From Panonychus citri (lineage: Eukaryota; Arthropoda; Arachnida; Trombidiformes; Tetranychidae), in NCBI RefSeq assembly GCF_014898815.1, contig NW_026515543.1, positions 620,001 through 684,000 on the forward strand: 64,000 nt of DNA, given 5' to 3'. The position numbers and the translations under genes were made by a program. The notes beneath the pieces were generated by a model. That model ran no database searches. It had not been told where the DNA came from and was given only the letters and a program-made list of their open reading frames with translations. Positions 1 to 12,128 of the stretch are shown one piece after another (the first letter of the stretch is position 1; each line of letters starts with the position of its first letter).

Positions 1-620
1 AGAATAAAATTTAAAAAAGAATAAAACAACTTGATGGAATCAAATGGATTCGGATGATCACTTAATCCAAATTGAACAAACTCATCGTTTCACTTTATGT
101 TTTTGTCTCCAATTAAACTAATCACTTTCTTCGGTCATTGGTCATTTCAACAGTTTAATCTTCATCTTAATGTTAGTTTAAACCAATTAGATTAAGAGGA
201 AAATCTGTTAACCAGAATAAACCAAATTAATCTGGTTGTTAATCAACAAGTTGTTGTTTACTTTTCTATTTTTTTTTCTTGAGAAAACAAAGGACCAACA
301 CTTAAAAACAAATCGAAAGACAATTAATCAATTAGTCTGCAGATTAATTTTCACAATTTTTTCACTTGAATTAATTTTCACTTGTTGGTAATAACAATTA
401 ACTCTTTTTTAATCGATTCATAGATAATCTAATCGTTTAGATTTGAATCTTTGGAATCGAGGGTGGAAAATAGTAATGAATTTAATCAATCAATTAGGTG
501 AATTTTTGACACACGGATTAAAAGGCGATTTCCTGGTAAGATTGAAGTTTAATTAATCTAATTGTTGGTGATAAGTTAATTGTTATTTTTTGTTTTTGAT
601 TTTTAAAAAAAAGTTCAGCT

Positions 621-699
621 AAGTGGTGACATCTATTGAGAGAAAATATCGAACGGTGATTTTAAAGTTTACTTTTTCTATGATTAGATGTCACTACTT
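621..699. repeat. Inverted repeat, 15-bp arms
   Basis: The arm at 621-635 (AAGTGGTGACATCTA) pairs with 685-699 (TAGATGTCACTACTT) with one mismatch, which would be G-U in RNA. The loop is 49 nt. The same 15-mer, in the orientation TAGATGTCACCACTT, occurs again at about 33073-33087. It could be a cruciform, a weak RNA hairpin or a recurring protein-binding site. The stem is too short for a typical microRNA precursor. Confidence 0.5.
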
Positions 700-1848
700 T
701 CACTTGTTGATTAAAAAGTTTAGAGGAAAACAAAAGTAACAATTAAACTTTTTTTTCAATTGATCTTATTCATGACAATCAAGTAAGAAAAGTTTAACAG
801 CTGATATTATGTTGTTATTAATTGAGAATATTATTATGCTCGTTTCTCGAATTTAATGAATAAGGATTTAAATATTCTAAATATACAAATTATATCATCA
901 GATTTTCAGAGAAAAGGGTCACATTGACAATTGGAATTCTTCGTCAACCTCGAACAGGACGACAATTTAGGTCCAATCGAAATTAGCCTAAGAAAAGTTA
1001 ATTGGAATGAAAAAGAAAAAAAATCAAACAAATTGTTAATTATGATACAAGAAGTTATCAGACTGTTCCCTTGATTAATTATTGTATCATTTAGTATTCG
1101 CTTAGTTGACCAAAGCAACTGACCATCAAACGACCTTGAACTTTCAAATCAACAGAATGACCGATCAACCTTTATGATAAAGTGATTGTCTAATTATCTC
1201 AATACAACCAAAAAGTGATTTGTAAAATTTGATAAACTGCTCGCGAGAATCAAGAGTTGACAAATTATTGGTTAATTGAGTTGAACAGTTGAAAAAATCT
1301 AATTAAATTAATAGAATAATAAATTGCCAATAAGTAACCAGGAAATTGTATGAAAACAAATAATTACGTAAATATAATTGAAAAAAATACAACAACTAAC
1401 AATCTAACTAGCCAACAATTCACTTTAATTATTAATAATAATAAACATAATAATAATTTCCTTCTAATTGTGATTAATAGTATTTTTCTACTAGGAAGTG
1501 ATGACAAATTCACCAACAACAATTAATCAAAAAATCCACTTCAATCTCTGCAAGGTGATTGCAGAGAATCAAGGGAAGAAAAAAAAACCGATTTCAATTA
1601 AATTAACGAAATTAATTGAATGTCATGTAATTAGATTTTATTGCAAATTCAAAATTCACCACCGATTACATATAAATAAACATGTAATAATAATGATTTA
1701 ACCGACAATCAGATTAAATAACAATCAATAACTTTGCACATGAATCAATGAATTTTGAACAACAATCATTAACAATTAACTTAAATCATCAAATGATAAA
1801 AGCAACAGTTAAAATGGTTTTGTTGAATGAATTTATTTTCATAATAAC

Positions 1849-1852
<4 letters not shown>

Positions 1853-1883
<31 letters not shown>
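1853..1883. repeat. (AG)n microsatellite
   Basis: Uninterrupted AG dinucleotides. They are followed by a long pyrimidine-rich TC/TCATCC stretch, so this edge marks a purine-to-pyrimidine strand switch. Confidence 0.9.
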
Positions 1884-1886
<3 letters not shown>

Positions 1887-1895
1887 GAGAATTCA

Positions 1896-2415
1896 ATGTT
1901 AGAGAAATTGTTTTTTTATTCTATTCTTTTCATCTCATCCTCATCCTTTCTCTCTCACATAAAATATGACTTATGCTTCACCGGCTTACAAAATTTATCA
2001 TCCTCATCCCAAGAATCAATCGATATCATCCTCATCTTCATCATCTGCATCATCTTTCAATCTTACTCTTTCTTTATCATTTCCTCTGTCTATTTCATTT
2101 CGATACCAATTACTTTTCTCTCTCACTCTCTTTCTCTCTTTCGTTTTTTTCTTCTTCATCATCTTTTCATCCTCATCTTCATCACCACACATGCTCTTCA
2201 AATCTTCGAGCTCGATATTACCTGTAACCCTGTTTATCTTCCCAAATCCCTTACTCATTGATCTCATTCAATTCATTTTAACCTTAACACTGATTTCATT
2301 TACTTCTGTATTTAGTTACTGTTTTCATCCTCATCCTCATCATCATCATCATCTTACTCATCTTTTTCTCATCATCATCTTTCTCATCACATTAATTTCA
2401 TTTCATCACATATAA
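1896..2415 (+). repeat. TC-rich / (CAT)n low-complexity tract
   Basis: Dense TCATC, CTCTC and TCTTCA runs give overlapping open frames in several phases (Ser-, His- and Phe-rich). These are best explained by composition rather than by genes: no start context, domain or splice structure supports them. Confidence 0.7.
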
Positions 2416-4023
2416 TTCATTGTACTTGTCATCTCACCATCTCAATAGCTCATTTATCATCAACTCTCACAGTTATATCTCAGTAATCATCTTATTAATG
2501 AGTTTCAATTATTTCTAAATTTAATTTATTCTTTTCAGGGTAAAATTTTCATCATTATGATCATCACAACTTTTTATCATTTCTCTTTTATGTTTACTTT
2601 CATTTTCTCATTATAAACTATTTTAATGAATGAATTAATTCAGTTGATGAAATGAAGATGATGAGAAGAAAAAAACTTCAACATTCACTTTTTAATCATT
2701 TTCAATTTAATTGATGCAAAAATGTTTACATTCAATTTAATTGTGAAACTGCAAATCTATGAATCAATTTGCAAATCGCTTGTCAACAAGTGTTGACACT
2801 TGATAGTAATCAATTTAATCTTGATTGATTTGCAACATTGAAAACAAAACTAAACACCAAACAATCAAACCTTTAGCCTGATAAATGTTGAATCAATCAA
2901 GTTAAAACACTGATTCTGTTACTTAATCATCACCATGATCCTTAATCAAAATCAGCTGATCACCAGGTAAACATTTCCATCAACCACAAGGTAAGTAAAT
3001 TAATTGTTTCCTTTTAAACCCAAGAGATTAGCTTTTACTTTAAACTAATAGTTCTTGAACCAAATCAACTCATGAAAGTTAATTGTTATCATTTAGATTA
3101 GAATAGAGTTGAAATTGAATTGGAAATTAATTCCAACCACTTCCTGTTCATCCTCTCAAATTAACTGTGAAAACTTTAGGGCATTTAAGGTAAAATTTAC
3201 ATAGATATTGAAAAAATAAATTCATTTCCATGAAAATTCAGATGAAACATGATAAAAAGTGATGATAATGTTAACAGGGAGTTAGAAGTTATCATCAACA
3301 TTTATATTAAATCCCTTTGAAAGAAAAAGCTGAGAAATTCAAAATTGTGACCACTTAAAGTTAATTGTAAAAATCTCAATTGATTTCAACTTGATTGTAA
3401 AGAAATTAAATCGCCATTTTAAATCATTTGAAACTGAATCTTCATTGATGATTAAATCCTCTTGAAAATCAATGTCCTATTGTTAATGATACAGAAAAAG
3501 AGTCGATGATGAGTAAGATTAGTGTCTTTGTATTGAAAATGATGATGAAAGTTGTTCAAGTGATGATGATGTTATTGGAGATTAAAAAAAAGATGAGGAT
3601 GAGAAAGTATAATATGAACATGTGAATATTAGAGTTAAGTAATACTAAAGGATGGAGAGGAAGAGGAGGAGGCGAGGATGATGATGAGGAGAAGATGAAA
3701 ATGTTACATGATAAAATAAAGGACAAAATCCTTGAATGATTGGAAATGATTTACTCAAATTGAATTTATTCAGGCAAACAGTTTAGTTCACCCTGAAGGG
3801 ATACTAAGTTTGTCATCATTTCTTCCCCCTACAACCACCTTTCATCATCTTCTTCATCATTTTCATCTTCATCTTCATTTCTCTCACTCTCTTCACCTTT
3901 CCTCAAGATAAAAATCTAACTTTCTGCTGAGGTTTCTAATATTTTCACCTTTGTTTCCAATCTTCATCTTCATCTTCATCATCATTATCATTAACATCTC
4001 TCTCTTTGTCATCTTCCTCTTTT

Positions 4024-4028
<5 letters not shown>

Positions 4029-4090
<62 letters not shown>
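4029..4090. repeat. (CT)n microsatellite
   Basis: About 60 nt of uninterrupted CT. The flanks are rich in TCATC. No coding role is evident. Confidence 0.9.
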
Positions 4091-4092
<2 letters not shown>

Positions 4093-5227
4093 CATCTATT
4101 TTTTATCATCCTCATCCTTTGTCTTCCCATCCTTACACATTCAAGAATAACTCACCTTGAGGGTTTTCATGTGTAATCATTATGATAACAATTGATTAGT
4201 TAATCATTATAATTGTGATGCTCCCTGCAGGTAAACTTGTTAGTTGTCAATTGTGTGTCCTGTTAATATGCTTCACTTGATTGTTGATCATCAAAATCCT
4301 CCAATTAATCAAGTAATTATTATGATTAAAACGTAATTTACTTTTCCACTTTCTTAATTTTTAACAAGCTTACCAAATCCTCACACAATTAACATCAACA
4401 AATTAACCAATTACATTTATAATTAATAATAATTTTAGTTAATTTATTTCTCTCAATCTAATCATCAAAATGCAGATTAATTAACAAAAACAATTTTCAC
4501 TAATTAATTAGTGCAAATATAATATATTAATTGATATTCAACTAATTATCTGCTCAAAGATAAATTCATATTAATCAATTGATTTACCAACTAAGACAGA
4601 AAATAATTAAATCTAATCTGTTAACAATTAGTGTTATCATCTTACAGGTAGCAAATTTAATTAGTACAAAATAAGCAATTAATTGCTAATCAAAAGCAAA
4701 TTAAAAGATTCATTTTAATTGTAACCATTTTGTTAGCTCATTTTAAATCATCAATTTAGATTATATTTCAACAATTAACTATTAACAATATCAACTACTC
4801 ATCATGATCATCATTTTGTATCATTATTGAACTTTAATTGTGATTGTGGTCATGATTAAAGACTAATGATTCAATAGGATGAATGAGATTCAGGTAAATT
4901 GTGATGACCACTAAGTATTAGGAAGATGATGATGATGACCAATAATAGGAAGATAAATGATAAATATAATGATCTTTTCATAAACTAGACCAATTTAAGA
5001 TTAAATTGTAACGGTTAATCTTAATCATCGATACTTATTATCAAAGACACTTTCTGATAATCATTATAATCGCAAGCGAATTGGTTAAATCAGTTTATTA
5101 TTCCTAATCAATGATTGTAATGATTACGAATCAATCAATGAGACTATTATCAGTTAATGATGACAACTGTTAACAATTAAATCACCAGAAAATGTCCAAT
5201 TTATTGCAGGTTTAATCATTGAACAAT

Positions 5228-5760
5228 CATCATGATCATGATCATAATCATAATCAATCATTAAATTAAATTGTGTAACAGATTATTTTCATTTGTTTGA
5301 TTGAGTCGAAAATAAAATTTTCAATTCAAATGTTTCATGATAATTTTTCATGAGAAGAGTTGAAAAAACTATTCCAATTCAAATTTCATATCAATTTGAT
5401 TGTTGTATCAGATTGAGTTGACAATTGAGTTGATTGTTTGCCACTGAATCAAGTTTGTAATCATCATCATGTTAACAATGAGATTACAATGTTAATAATG
5501 TTTTTTTTATATTTTGTCAACAGACAAACATGATAATAATACAATACAAATACGATATTGAAATCTAACCCTTGAAATCTTAAAGAAAATCAGAGAAAAA
5601 TTCAGTAAACATGAAAATAATAGAAAATCATGTAACTTATCATCTTCATCCTCTTTTCTCTCTCATTCATCTGATTCCAAATATTTGCTCAGAATTTTCT
5701 CCTCATTTTTTTTCATGAATATTTTTCATCTTCATCATATTCACCTTTCATCTTTCATCT
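5228..5760 (+). repeat. Segmental duplication, copy 1 (direct)
   Basis: This segment recurs in the same orientation at about 11515-12027 with near identity, including homopolymer runs and the TC-rich end. The copies differ by single bases and by a short insertion near 5272-5287 in this copy. Homology stops abruptly at about 5760/12027. Both copies are non-coding. The second copy lies beside the small-protein gene at 12129, within the duplication mosaic upstream of the varicose-type gene. Confidence 0.85.
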
Positions 5761-7093
5761 CCATCATCATGCTTATTATGATCTTTATCTTCTGCTCCAT
5801 TCAATTCTCTCTCTCTCTCTCTCTATCCTGAGGATGATGATGAACATGATTTCGTATTAGAAAGTTCATCTTTCCATTGTCATTCTTAATCTTCTTCCTT
5901 CCCATGATTTTATTCCTGATTCATTCTCATTCTGATCATTCATCTTCACCTGAAATAATCATCATCATCTCATAATCCATCAACTTGATTATCATCATCA
6001 TCAACAACAATCAGAATTAATTTGTTATGACAAACACCAAAGCCTTGGGCTACTGACTTCATCTGATGCTTAGATTAAAACTTTTTCAGTGAAATTTAAG
6101 TTAAACTCTAGCACCACATGAATTCAGTTCATCCGAGAGACTTTCAATTTCAACAATCAATCAATAATTAAATATTGATTATCAACAATTTCACCACTAA
6201 TAGTGAACGAAAAAAAAAAATATCAAGGAAAAAGAAAACTCAATCAATAGCAATTTAAATCCTCAATTGAATCATGATTGAAAATGATTACACATTAAAT
6301 TTTAAGGTAAGTTTAATTCAATTTTGATATAAGGTTAAAGCAAATTTATTAATAACATTATATTGCTTTCTTATTATCATTGCAGTTTTACACTGAAAAT
6401 TGTAATTTGATTACGAAAATTGTTCAATTTAAAGTTTAATCATCGCTAAATATTAAGTGACAATTAAAGTTGATTGTTGTCAGCTGATAATTGACTTTAA
6501 ATTGGGAATGATTTGATTGTTTATTTTGGTGAGATTCAGTCAATAATGAAAGAAATGCATTAATACAAGCATGAGAAATGATTACTTGATTTAAATTAGA
6601 ATTGAATTAATTCAAAATCATTTAGTATAAGAAGATGTTTACAAAAAATCTTGGATATGTGTTAGTGGTTTGATTGAGATAATTTAGTTTCCAGTGTGAG
6701 CGTTAATTGTGTTGCTTGATCCTTAATTGTTGCTTGGAATATGTATAAATTCAAAGGGTCACTTGTTGTTTTTGTCATGTATGAAGAGACGGATTAGTAA
6801 TTATTATGTTACAATTAGGTAGTAATTAGTGGTAATACTGTTGCTACTAATGGATGGAATATGTTTTCTTTTGAGATTTCAATTCTGTTCATGCAGCTCA
6901 ATTGTTAACATTTTAATGATACAATTAAAGTTGTTTGTTTCCTCTTTCAAGTATTTGTTTTGATTGTCAATTAATTATCTGCACTTGTTGCCAATGTTGT
7001 TGTTGTTGATACTCTTAACTAATGAGATTATTTTTTTTTGAGTTTCTGTTGCTTTGTCTGTTTTGATTACTTGTTGTTTTGGCCAATTGTTGT

Positions 7094-10000
7094 TCATTCA
7101 CTGAACACCCAATTAATTGGAACCCATTGAGGTTCAGTGCTTAATGCATTGAGAGCTTCTTTCAAATCCTCGAAAGTTTTGTCAAAATTGTTATTAACCA
7201 AAATCATATCGAAGTATTTTTCATAGGTTCGACTGAGTCGAGCACTTTCCTCTATTGTTGCTTGAAGTTCATCGTCATCACAAAATGAGGCTAAACTTTG
7301 TACGGTTCGAGCTCGACGAGATTGATGACGACCCAAGGCACGATCAAGCTGAAAGTAAGATTAAAATATTGATCAATATTAGAGAATAATTATCATACTA
7401 ATTACTGTGAAAACAATAGAAAAAGAGAAAAATCAATACTTACAGTCATTGTTCGGTTGGCAGATGAATGACTTCGACCCCATTCATTCATATATCGAAG
7501 TTGATCTATGGGTGGAGCGGCGATGAAAACAACGAATGGCATAAATTCAGCAGTTTTCAGCACTTTCAGGCACTAATCATGATTAATAAGAACAGAAAAT
7601 GGAAAAGTTAAAAAGTTGATAAGAGAAAAAATCAATAATAGTTTGGGAAACGATCAACAAATGTAATTGTTAACATGCAACTTGTTGATTCAACTGGTCG
7701 TAAATTTGATTGATCACATTAATATTGGACAATAAACGTAATCAAATTAAACTTTTCTTGTTGTTGATCATCTTGTTGTAAGGGTGTTGACAGAATTTCC
7801 TACCTGAGGATTACAATCAAGGATACACATTTTACCCGATCTGATGATGGCTCGAATGGAATCTAATTTGGTACCATATAAGTGACCATCGAACTGACCC
7901 CATTCAAGGTATTTATGTTCACCAATATCGGCTTCCATTATTTCTCGCTTGACAAAATGATAAACTTTACCATCTTGTTCATTTTCTCGGATCGGACGTG
8001 AAGTGTGGGGCAAGGGAGATGAAAATCGATCAGAATCATAAGAGGTCAATCTTTGTTTGAGTGTTCGTCGACCGACACCTTGAGCACCAACAAGAACCAA
8101 TGTTTTCCTTTCGAAAGGAGGAATTCGACAAACTTCTTCGTACAATATGAGCTCTGCTTTGTCGAAGTAGTTGTTCGCCTCAATTTGGTACATTTCTTTT
8201 CTCTTCTTTTTGGTGACTCGAGTTCCACAGATCGTTGTCTTTGTAGCATAGTCGAATTCTGGTCGAACAAAGGCTTTTCTCTTCTCTTCCAGTTCCTGAA
8301 AACAAAAAAAAGAGAAAAGAATTAAAAACAAGATATTTACAGAATAATGAAAAACAATTGATACAATCAATGGAAATGATAATTGATTTTCATTCATCAG
8401 GAATTAAAACAGAAACTAATTAATTGCAGCAGAATTAGAATGTAAATTGTATTCGTAATTAACATCAGCAACTAATAAAAGTAATAGTTTATGTTACAGT
8501 TAGAACTGTTTGCCTCATCTTTTTCTTGATTAACCTGACAACTTTTTGCTATTCCTTGAGTGTTAAATATGCAAATGATGATGACCGGAGGATAACAAGT
8601 TTCCATGAGACAGAGACAGAGAGAGGGAGAGAGAGAGAGAAAGAGAAAGAGAAAGAGAAAGAGAAAGAGAGGAAAATGAAGTAAAAAAGAAAAGAAAATG
8701 ATTGAAGGAAAAAACTTTACAATTAAAATACTCTCAGTTGATGAAAGGAAGAAGATCAAAGGAGAGAGAGAGAGAGAGAAGAAAAAAATAATGATGATGA
8801 GTGAAAAAGAAGACGATCTCCCATGGAAACAGTAATAACATTGGAAAGATGAAAAAAGTAATGAGAGAGAAAAGTTTCCATCTTTTCATAAACCAATCGT
8901 ATCGATTTTAGTTAAATATCTTATTCGTTTTCTTTTTCACTCAAAAATAATAAACTATTAGAGGAAATTTGAGTAGATCAATAAACGTGGATGAAGATGA
9001 TATATGAAGAAGATGATGATGATTATATCAGGAACAAAGTTGTTATTAGGAAAGACAAGGTAAATAGAGAAAAAACTTTCAACAGCTTCTCTTTCATTTT
9101 CTCTATTACACTTTTCTTTCATTCTCTCTCTCTCTCTCCTACTTCATGTTCAATACACAATTCAGGTTGTCAGGTAATCTCATTAAGGTTGAAAGTCATT
9201 TAATATGAATGAAGGAAAAGGAAAGAAAAAAAAATAAAAGACTTTGGTTGATTTGGAGATTAAACTAATTTGAAGGCAATAAAATAACTTATGGATGATG
9301 AAGATTAAAGGGGATAAGGTTTAAAACTCCTGAGAGAGATGGAGAGAGATTAATAGAGAGAGGAAAATGGAATAAAACTTTTACCTGTGAAGGTATTAAT
9401 CCGATGGGAGCGTCTTCTATGTCGGTCCTTCTGGCTTGCCACCAATTTGGATCTTCTTGATTCAGTATTTCCAGAACATCTCCTTGAATGAAACTGATTC
9501 CAATCTCTTTACAGGGTAACAAGGTGTCTTCGGATGGATCATAATTGAAAAGAGCTCTCATGTAACATGGAGCAGAGATAACGGTCTCATGGAAAGAGGG
9601 TGTGACCTTAAGACGGACACTTCCATTTGATAGACGAAGTTCTTCCATAAGTTCATGGGGCGAATTAACTTTTCTACCATTAATTTGCTTGATAACATCT
9701 CCAACTCGAAGGATTCCTTGACGATCAACTAAACCACCTCGCAGAATACGAGCAATAACAACCCGATTATCGTCAATTTGAACAGTCATACCAAGAGGTT
9801 CATCGTTTTTACGGATAATACCAACATTACGAATGATTTCATCATCTTCGGGCGTCGTCCCATCACCTGAACGGGCTCCTCGGGTAATCACAAGATCACT
9901 GTCAAAATCCATATCGGAAACATCCTCTTCCTTGGCCATCATATCATTTAACACTTCAGGTTCATCATAGTTTTTGTTTGCCACCAAATCATGAGCCTCC

Positions 10001-10323
10001 ATAACCGCAATAAAATGAGGATTGGCCAGTAATTGATACAATTCTCCCGCTATCTTACTCACACTCCGACTGGTGGTTGGATTTTTGCTTAATTTGTAGC
10101 AAATATCAATAACTTCACTTAACAGTGAGCCAGAGTTACCATGAAATACAGGTTTATAATCATTGGGAGAAGATGATTCCAGTTTTTCTGTAACTTTGAC
10201 AAGTGAATCAATAACAGGTGATTGTAAGACACCTTTAAGAAAAAGAAGATCAGGTTCACTCGCCCCTGGTAGTCTAGTGTCCAAAACCTCAAGGCTTTTC
10301 TTCAACGCTTCATAAGCAGCCAT
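7094..10323 (-). CDS. vari: Varicose/MPP2-MPP6-type MAGUK scaffold
   Basis: Membrane-associated guanylate kinase homologue expected at septate or other lateral junctions. Exons on the minus strand: 10323-9385, 8295-7804, 7572-7444, 7348-7094, all with GT-AG junctions in frame, giving about 604 residues. Two L27-like helices lie at roughly 1-118, PDZ at about 163-243 (carboxylate loop PLGM), SH3 at about 253-312 (ALFNYDP, NWWQA), and the guanylate kinase domain at about 385-600. The P-loop is GAQGVGRRTL, without the catalytic GKS/T, as is usual for pseudokinase MAGUKs. The protein ends WVPINWVFSE. Length and order match the MPP2/MPP6/Varicose family. I chose the ATG before AAYEALKK. An in-frame upstream ATG at 10422 would translate the (GA)n tract into a Ser-Leu repeat and is probably 5' UTR. 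The second exon is duplicated in inverted orientation at 12636-13127. Confidence 0.93.
7620..8443 (-). repeat. Inverted duplication arm 1 (functional GK exon and flanks)
   Basis: This segment holds the second varicose exon, most of its 3' intron and part of its 5' intron. It reappears in opposite orientation at 12491-13308. The exon reads identically in both. The 3' intron differs at about one base (GCATG against GCGTG). The 5' intron carries several substitutions. Confidence 0.9.
8296..9384 (-). other. Intron 1 of the varicose-type gene
   Basis: 1089 nt between GTAAAAG and TTTTCAG. It contains the GA/GAAAGA tract at 8607-8671, further (GA)n runs near 8761 and CT runs near 9125. No nested gene is evident. 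Confidence 0.8.
8607..8671. repeat. Compound (GA)n/(GAAA)n tract
   Basis: Purine-only run on the plus strand inside varicose intron 1, mixing GAGA and AAAGAG units. Confidence 0.85.
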
Positions 10324-10350
10324 AGGTAAAGAAAAAAGGTAAATAAAAGT

Positions 10351-10417
<67 letters not shown>
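10351..10417. repeat. (GA)n microsatellite in the varicose 5' leader
   Basis: About 65 nt, with one interruption, beginning some 28 nt upstream of the chosen varicose ATG. Read on the minus strand in frame with an upstream ATG, it encodes Ser-Leu repeats. It also offers dense GAGAG sites that GAGA-type factors bind in insects. Confidence 0.85.
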
Positions 10418-10421
<4 letters not shown>

Positions 10422-10597
10422 ATTCAATGTAACGTTAATATTGTTCCAGTAGGTGAACTTGTGGATTGGGTGTTGACAGAAAGATGAACAATTCTAGTTT
10501 AACATTATAATCTAAGAAAAAAACGATTGAATTAAATAATAAACAAAAAAAAGAAAAAGAATAAAAAAAACAAAACAATGACAGAGAAAAAGCAACA

Positions 10598-11118
10598 GAT
10601 GATTCCGAACACAGAGTCGCCATCTCTTGAAAGATTTTCGAGTCTTTAAGTCAATTTTTTAAAGAATTTCAATTTATTAATTTATCATTTTGTCGAAGAA
10701 TAATTATTGGTAAAGAATTTGTTATTTATCGATTCGATTTATCGATATTGATGGAATTTTAAATATTAATTATTCCTCCTGAAGAAGCGGAAATAAAAAA
10801 AACAATATAAATGATGATTATTTGAACAATATACCATATGAGGAGAACCATTTCTCTAATTATTGAATTAGAAGTCATTAATTTATCACGCAAAAAATTG
10901 TCCATCAGTTTTTGTATCGCTAATCCAGTTCCAATTGCTCCGTAGATCTTGAATCTCGAATTTTCGGCAATTTTTATCAGTCCATTACCCGAGTCATCGT
11001 TGAGTTTATCGTTGGATTCAATCTCTTGGACTGAGATTGACTCTTTACCTTTAAAAATGACAGAAAAATTAGCAAAAGAAACATTTATTAATATTAGAAA
11101 AACTAAAAATCGAAACAT
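10598..11118 (-). repeat. Small-protein element, copy A
   Basis: This minus-strand unit contains the open frame 11118-10759 and a 3' tail down to about 10598. The tail is recognisable in copy C near 23392-23505: shared TCCTCCTGA(A/T)GAAG core, and GATTCC(G/A)AACACAGAG at the far end. The N-terminal part of its protein resembles that of copy B at 12129. Confidence 0.55.
10759..11118 (-). CDS. Small signal-peptide protein, family unknown (A)
   Basis: I do not recognise this protein. The frame encodes about 119 residues. It starts with a hydrophobic signal-like segment (MFRFLVFLILINVSFANFS), has a polar acidic middle, and ends in a hydrophobic stretch rich in Ile and Tyr (IWYIVQIIIIYIVFFISAS) that could anchor it in a membrane. 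The first 25 or so residues align with the protein at 12129-12404 (MFQVLVFLMLINFSCSNFS); the rest differs. A second ATG 11 codons upstream (11151) is possible. A lineage-specific secreted or membrane protein, or part of a mobile element, are both possible. No intron is needed. Function is unknown. Confidence 0.45.
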   Translation of the reverse strand: MFRFLVFLILINVSFANFSVIFKGKESISVQEIESNDKLNDDSGNGLIKIAENSRFKIYGAIGTGLAIQKLMDNFLRDKLMTSNSIIREMVLLIWYIVQIIIIYIVFFISASSGGIINI

Positions 11119-11514
11119 TTTGCCAAATGAATGAAAATAGGAAATAATCAACCTTATATTTGATTTCTTTAAAAGTTTAATTTATTAATGAGTTTATCTC
11201 TCAAATAGAGTTTAATTAGATTAATCTCTTAGCTGAGAGAGGCTTATTTCCCTTTTTTCGCCTTAATTGTTAAAGTTTAACCTCTAAATTATTAACATAG
11301 GAAAATTGTTCATTCAAGGTTTACACTTTTACCAATAAACTTTTTTGTTTCTCCTTCTTTTGGCTTTAATTGTTTCAACAGTAATTCAAATTGATTAGGT
11401 TTTTGTAGTAAAGTTTAACCTCTAAATTAGTGGGAAATTTAATCTCCAATGATTAGGGTTAATTTTACCAAAAAAAAATTAACAGTAACAATCAACTAAT
11501 TGTCTCAGGAATGA
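11119..11514. other. Non-coding spacer with internal short duplication
   Basis: No gene seen. The sequence TTTAACCTCTAAATTA occurs twice, near 11276 and 11413. An imperfect palindrome TCTCTTAGCTGAGAGA lies near 11226. Neither feature identifies a known transposon end. Confidence 0.5.
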
Positions 11515-12027
11515 TGATCATCATGATCATAATCAATCATTAAATTAAATTTTCATTTGTTTGATTGAGTCGAAAATAAAATTTTCAATTCAAATGTTTC
11601 ATGATAATTTTTCATGAGAAGAGTTGAAAAAATTATTCCGATTCAAATTTCATATCAATTTGATTGTTGTATCAGATTGAGTTGACAATTGAGTTGATTG
11701 TTTGCCACTGAATCAAGTTTGTAATCATCATCATGTTAACAATGAGATTACAATGTTAATAATGTTTTTTTTTTATATTTTGTCAACAAACAAACATGAT
11801 AATAATACAATACAAATACGATATTGAAATCTAACCCTTGAAATCTTAAAGAAAATCAGAGAAAAATTCAGTAAACATGAAAATAATAGAAAATCATGTA
11901 ACTTATCATCTTCATCCTCTTTTCTCTCTCATTCATCTGATTCCAAATATTTGCTCAGAATTTTCTCCTCATTTTTTTTCATGAATATTTTTCATCTTCA
12001 TCATATTCACCTTTCATCTTTCATCTT
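11515..12027 (+). repeat. Segmental duplication, copy 2 (direct)
   Basis: Near-identical copy of 5228-5760. It ends in the same CACCTTTCATCTTTCATCT and then changes abruptly to unrelated sequence leading into the small-protein gene at 12129. It may supply that gene's upstream region. Confidence 0.85.
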
Positions 12028-12128
12028 ATTTCATTTAACTAAACTATTTAAGAGATAAACTTTTTAAGAAATCGAATATAAGTTTGACGATTTCAAATTT
12101 TCTGTCATTTACTTTTTACAATTTTACA

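Larger units (their letters stand above)
1..7093. other. Gene-poor AT-rich interval
   Basis: I see no convincing coding exon here. The open stretches are short or low-complexity. The interval holds simple repeats, TC-rich tracts, a 15-bp-arm inverted repeat and one copy of a 0.5-kb duplication, listed separately. The 3' end of the varicose-type gene lies just beyond its right edge, so the last few hundred bases probably include that gene's 3' UTR. A short ATG-led segment at about 475-536, ending in a GTAAG donor-like sequence, could be a first exon, but no following exon is recognisable. Confidence 0.6.

Noticed and set aside
475..536. ATG-led segment (MNLINQLGEFLTHGLKGDFL) ending at GTAAG, like a first exon
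   Set aside because: No recognisable downstream exon in the next 6.5 kb and no family I know; kept only as a remark.
1896..2415. Overlapping open frames of 84-149 codons
   Set aside because: Several phases and both strands are open at once because the sequence is TC/CAT-repetitive; residues are Ser/His/Phe runs.
11200..11245. Palindrome-like CTCTTAGCTGAGAG as a possible Helitron hairpin
   Set aside because: No CTRR end follows it and it does not sit at a fragment border.
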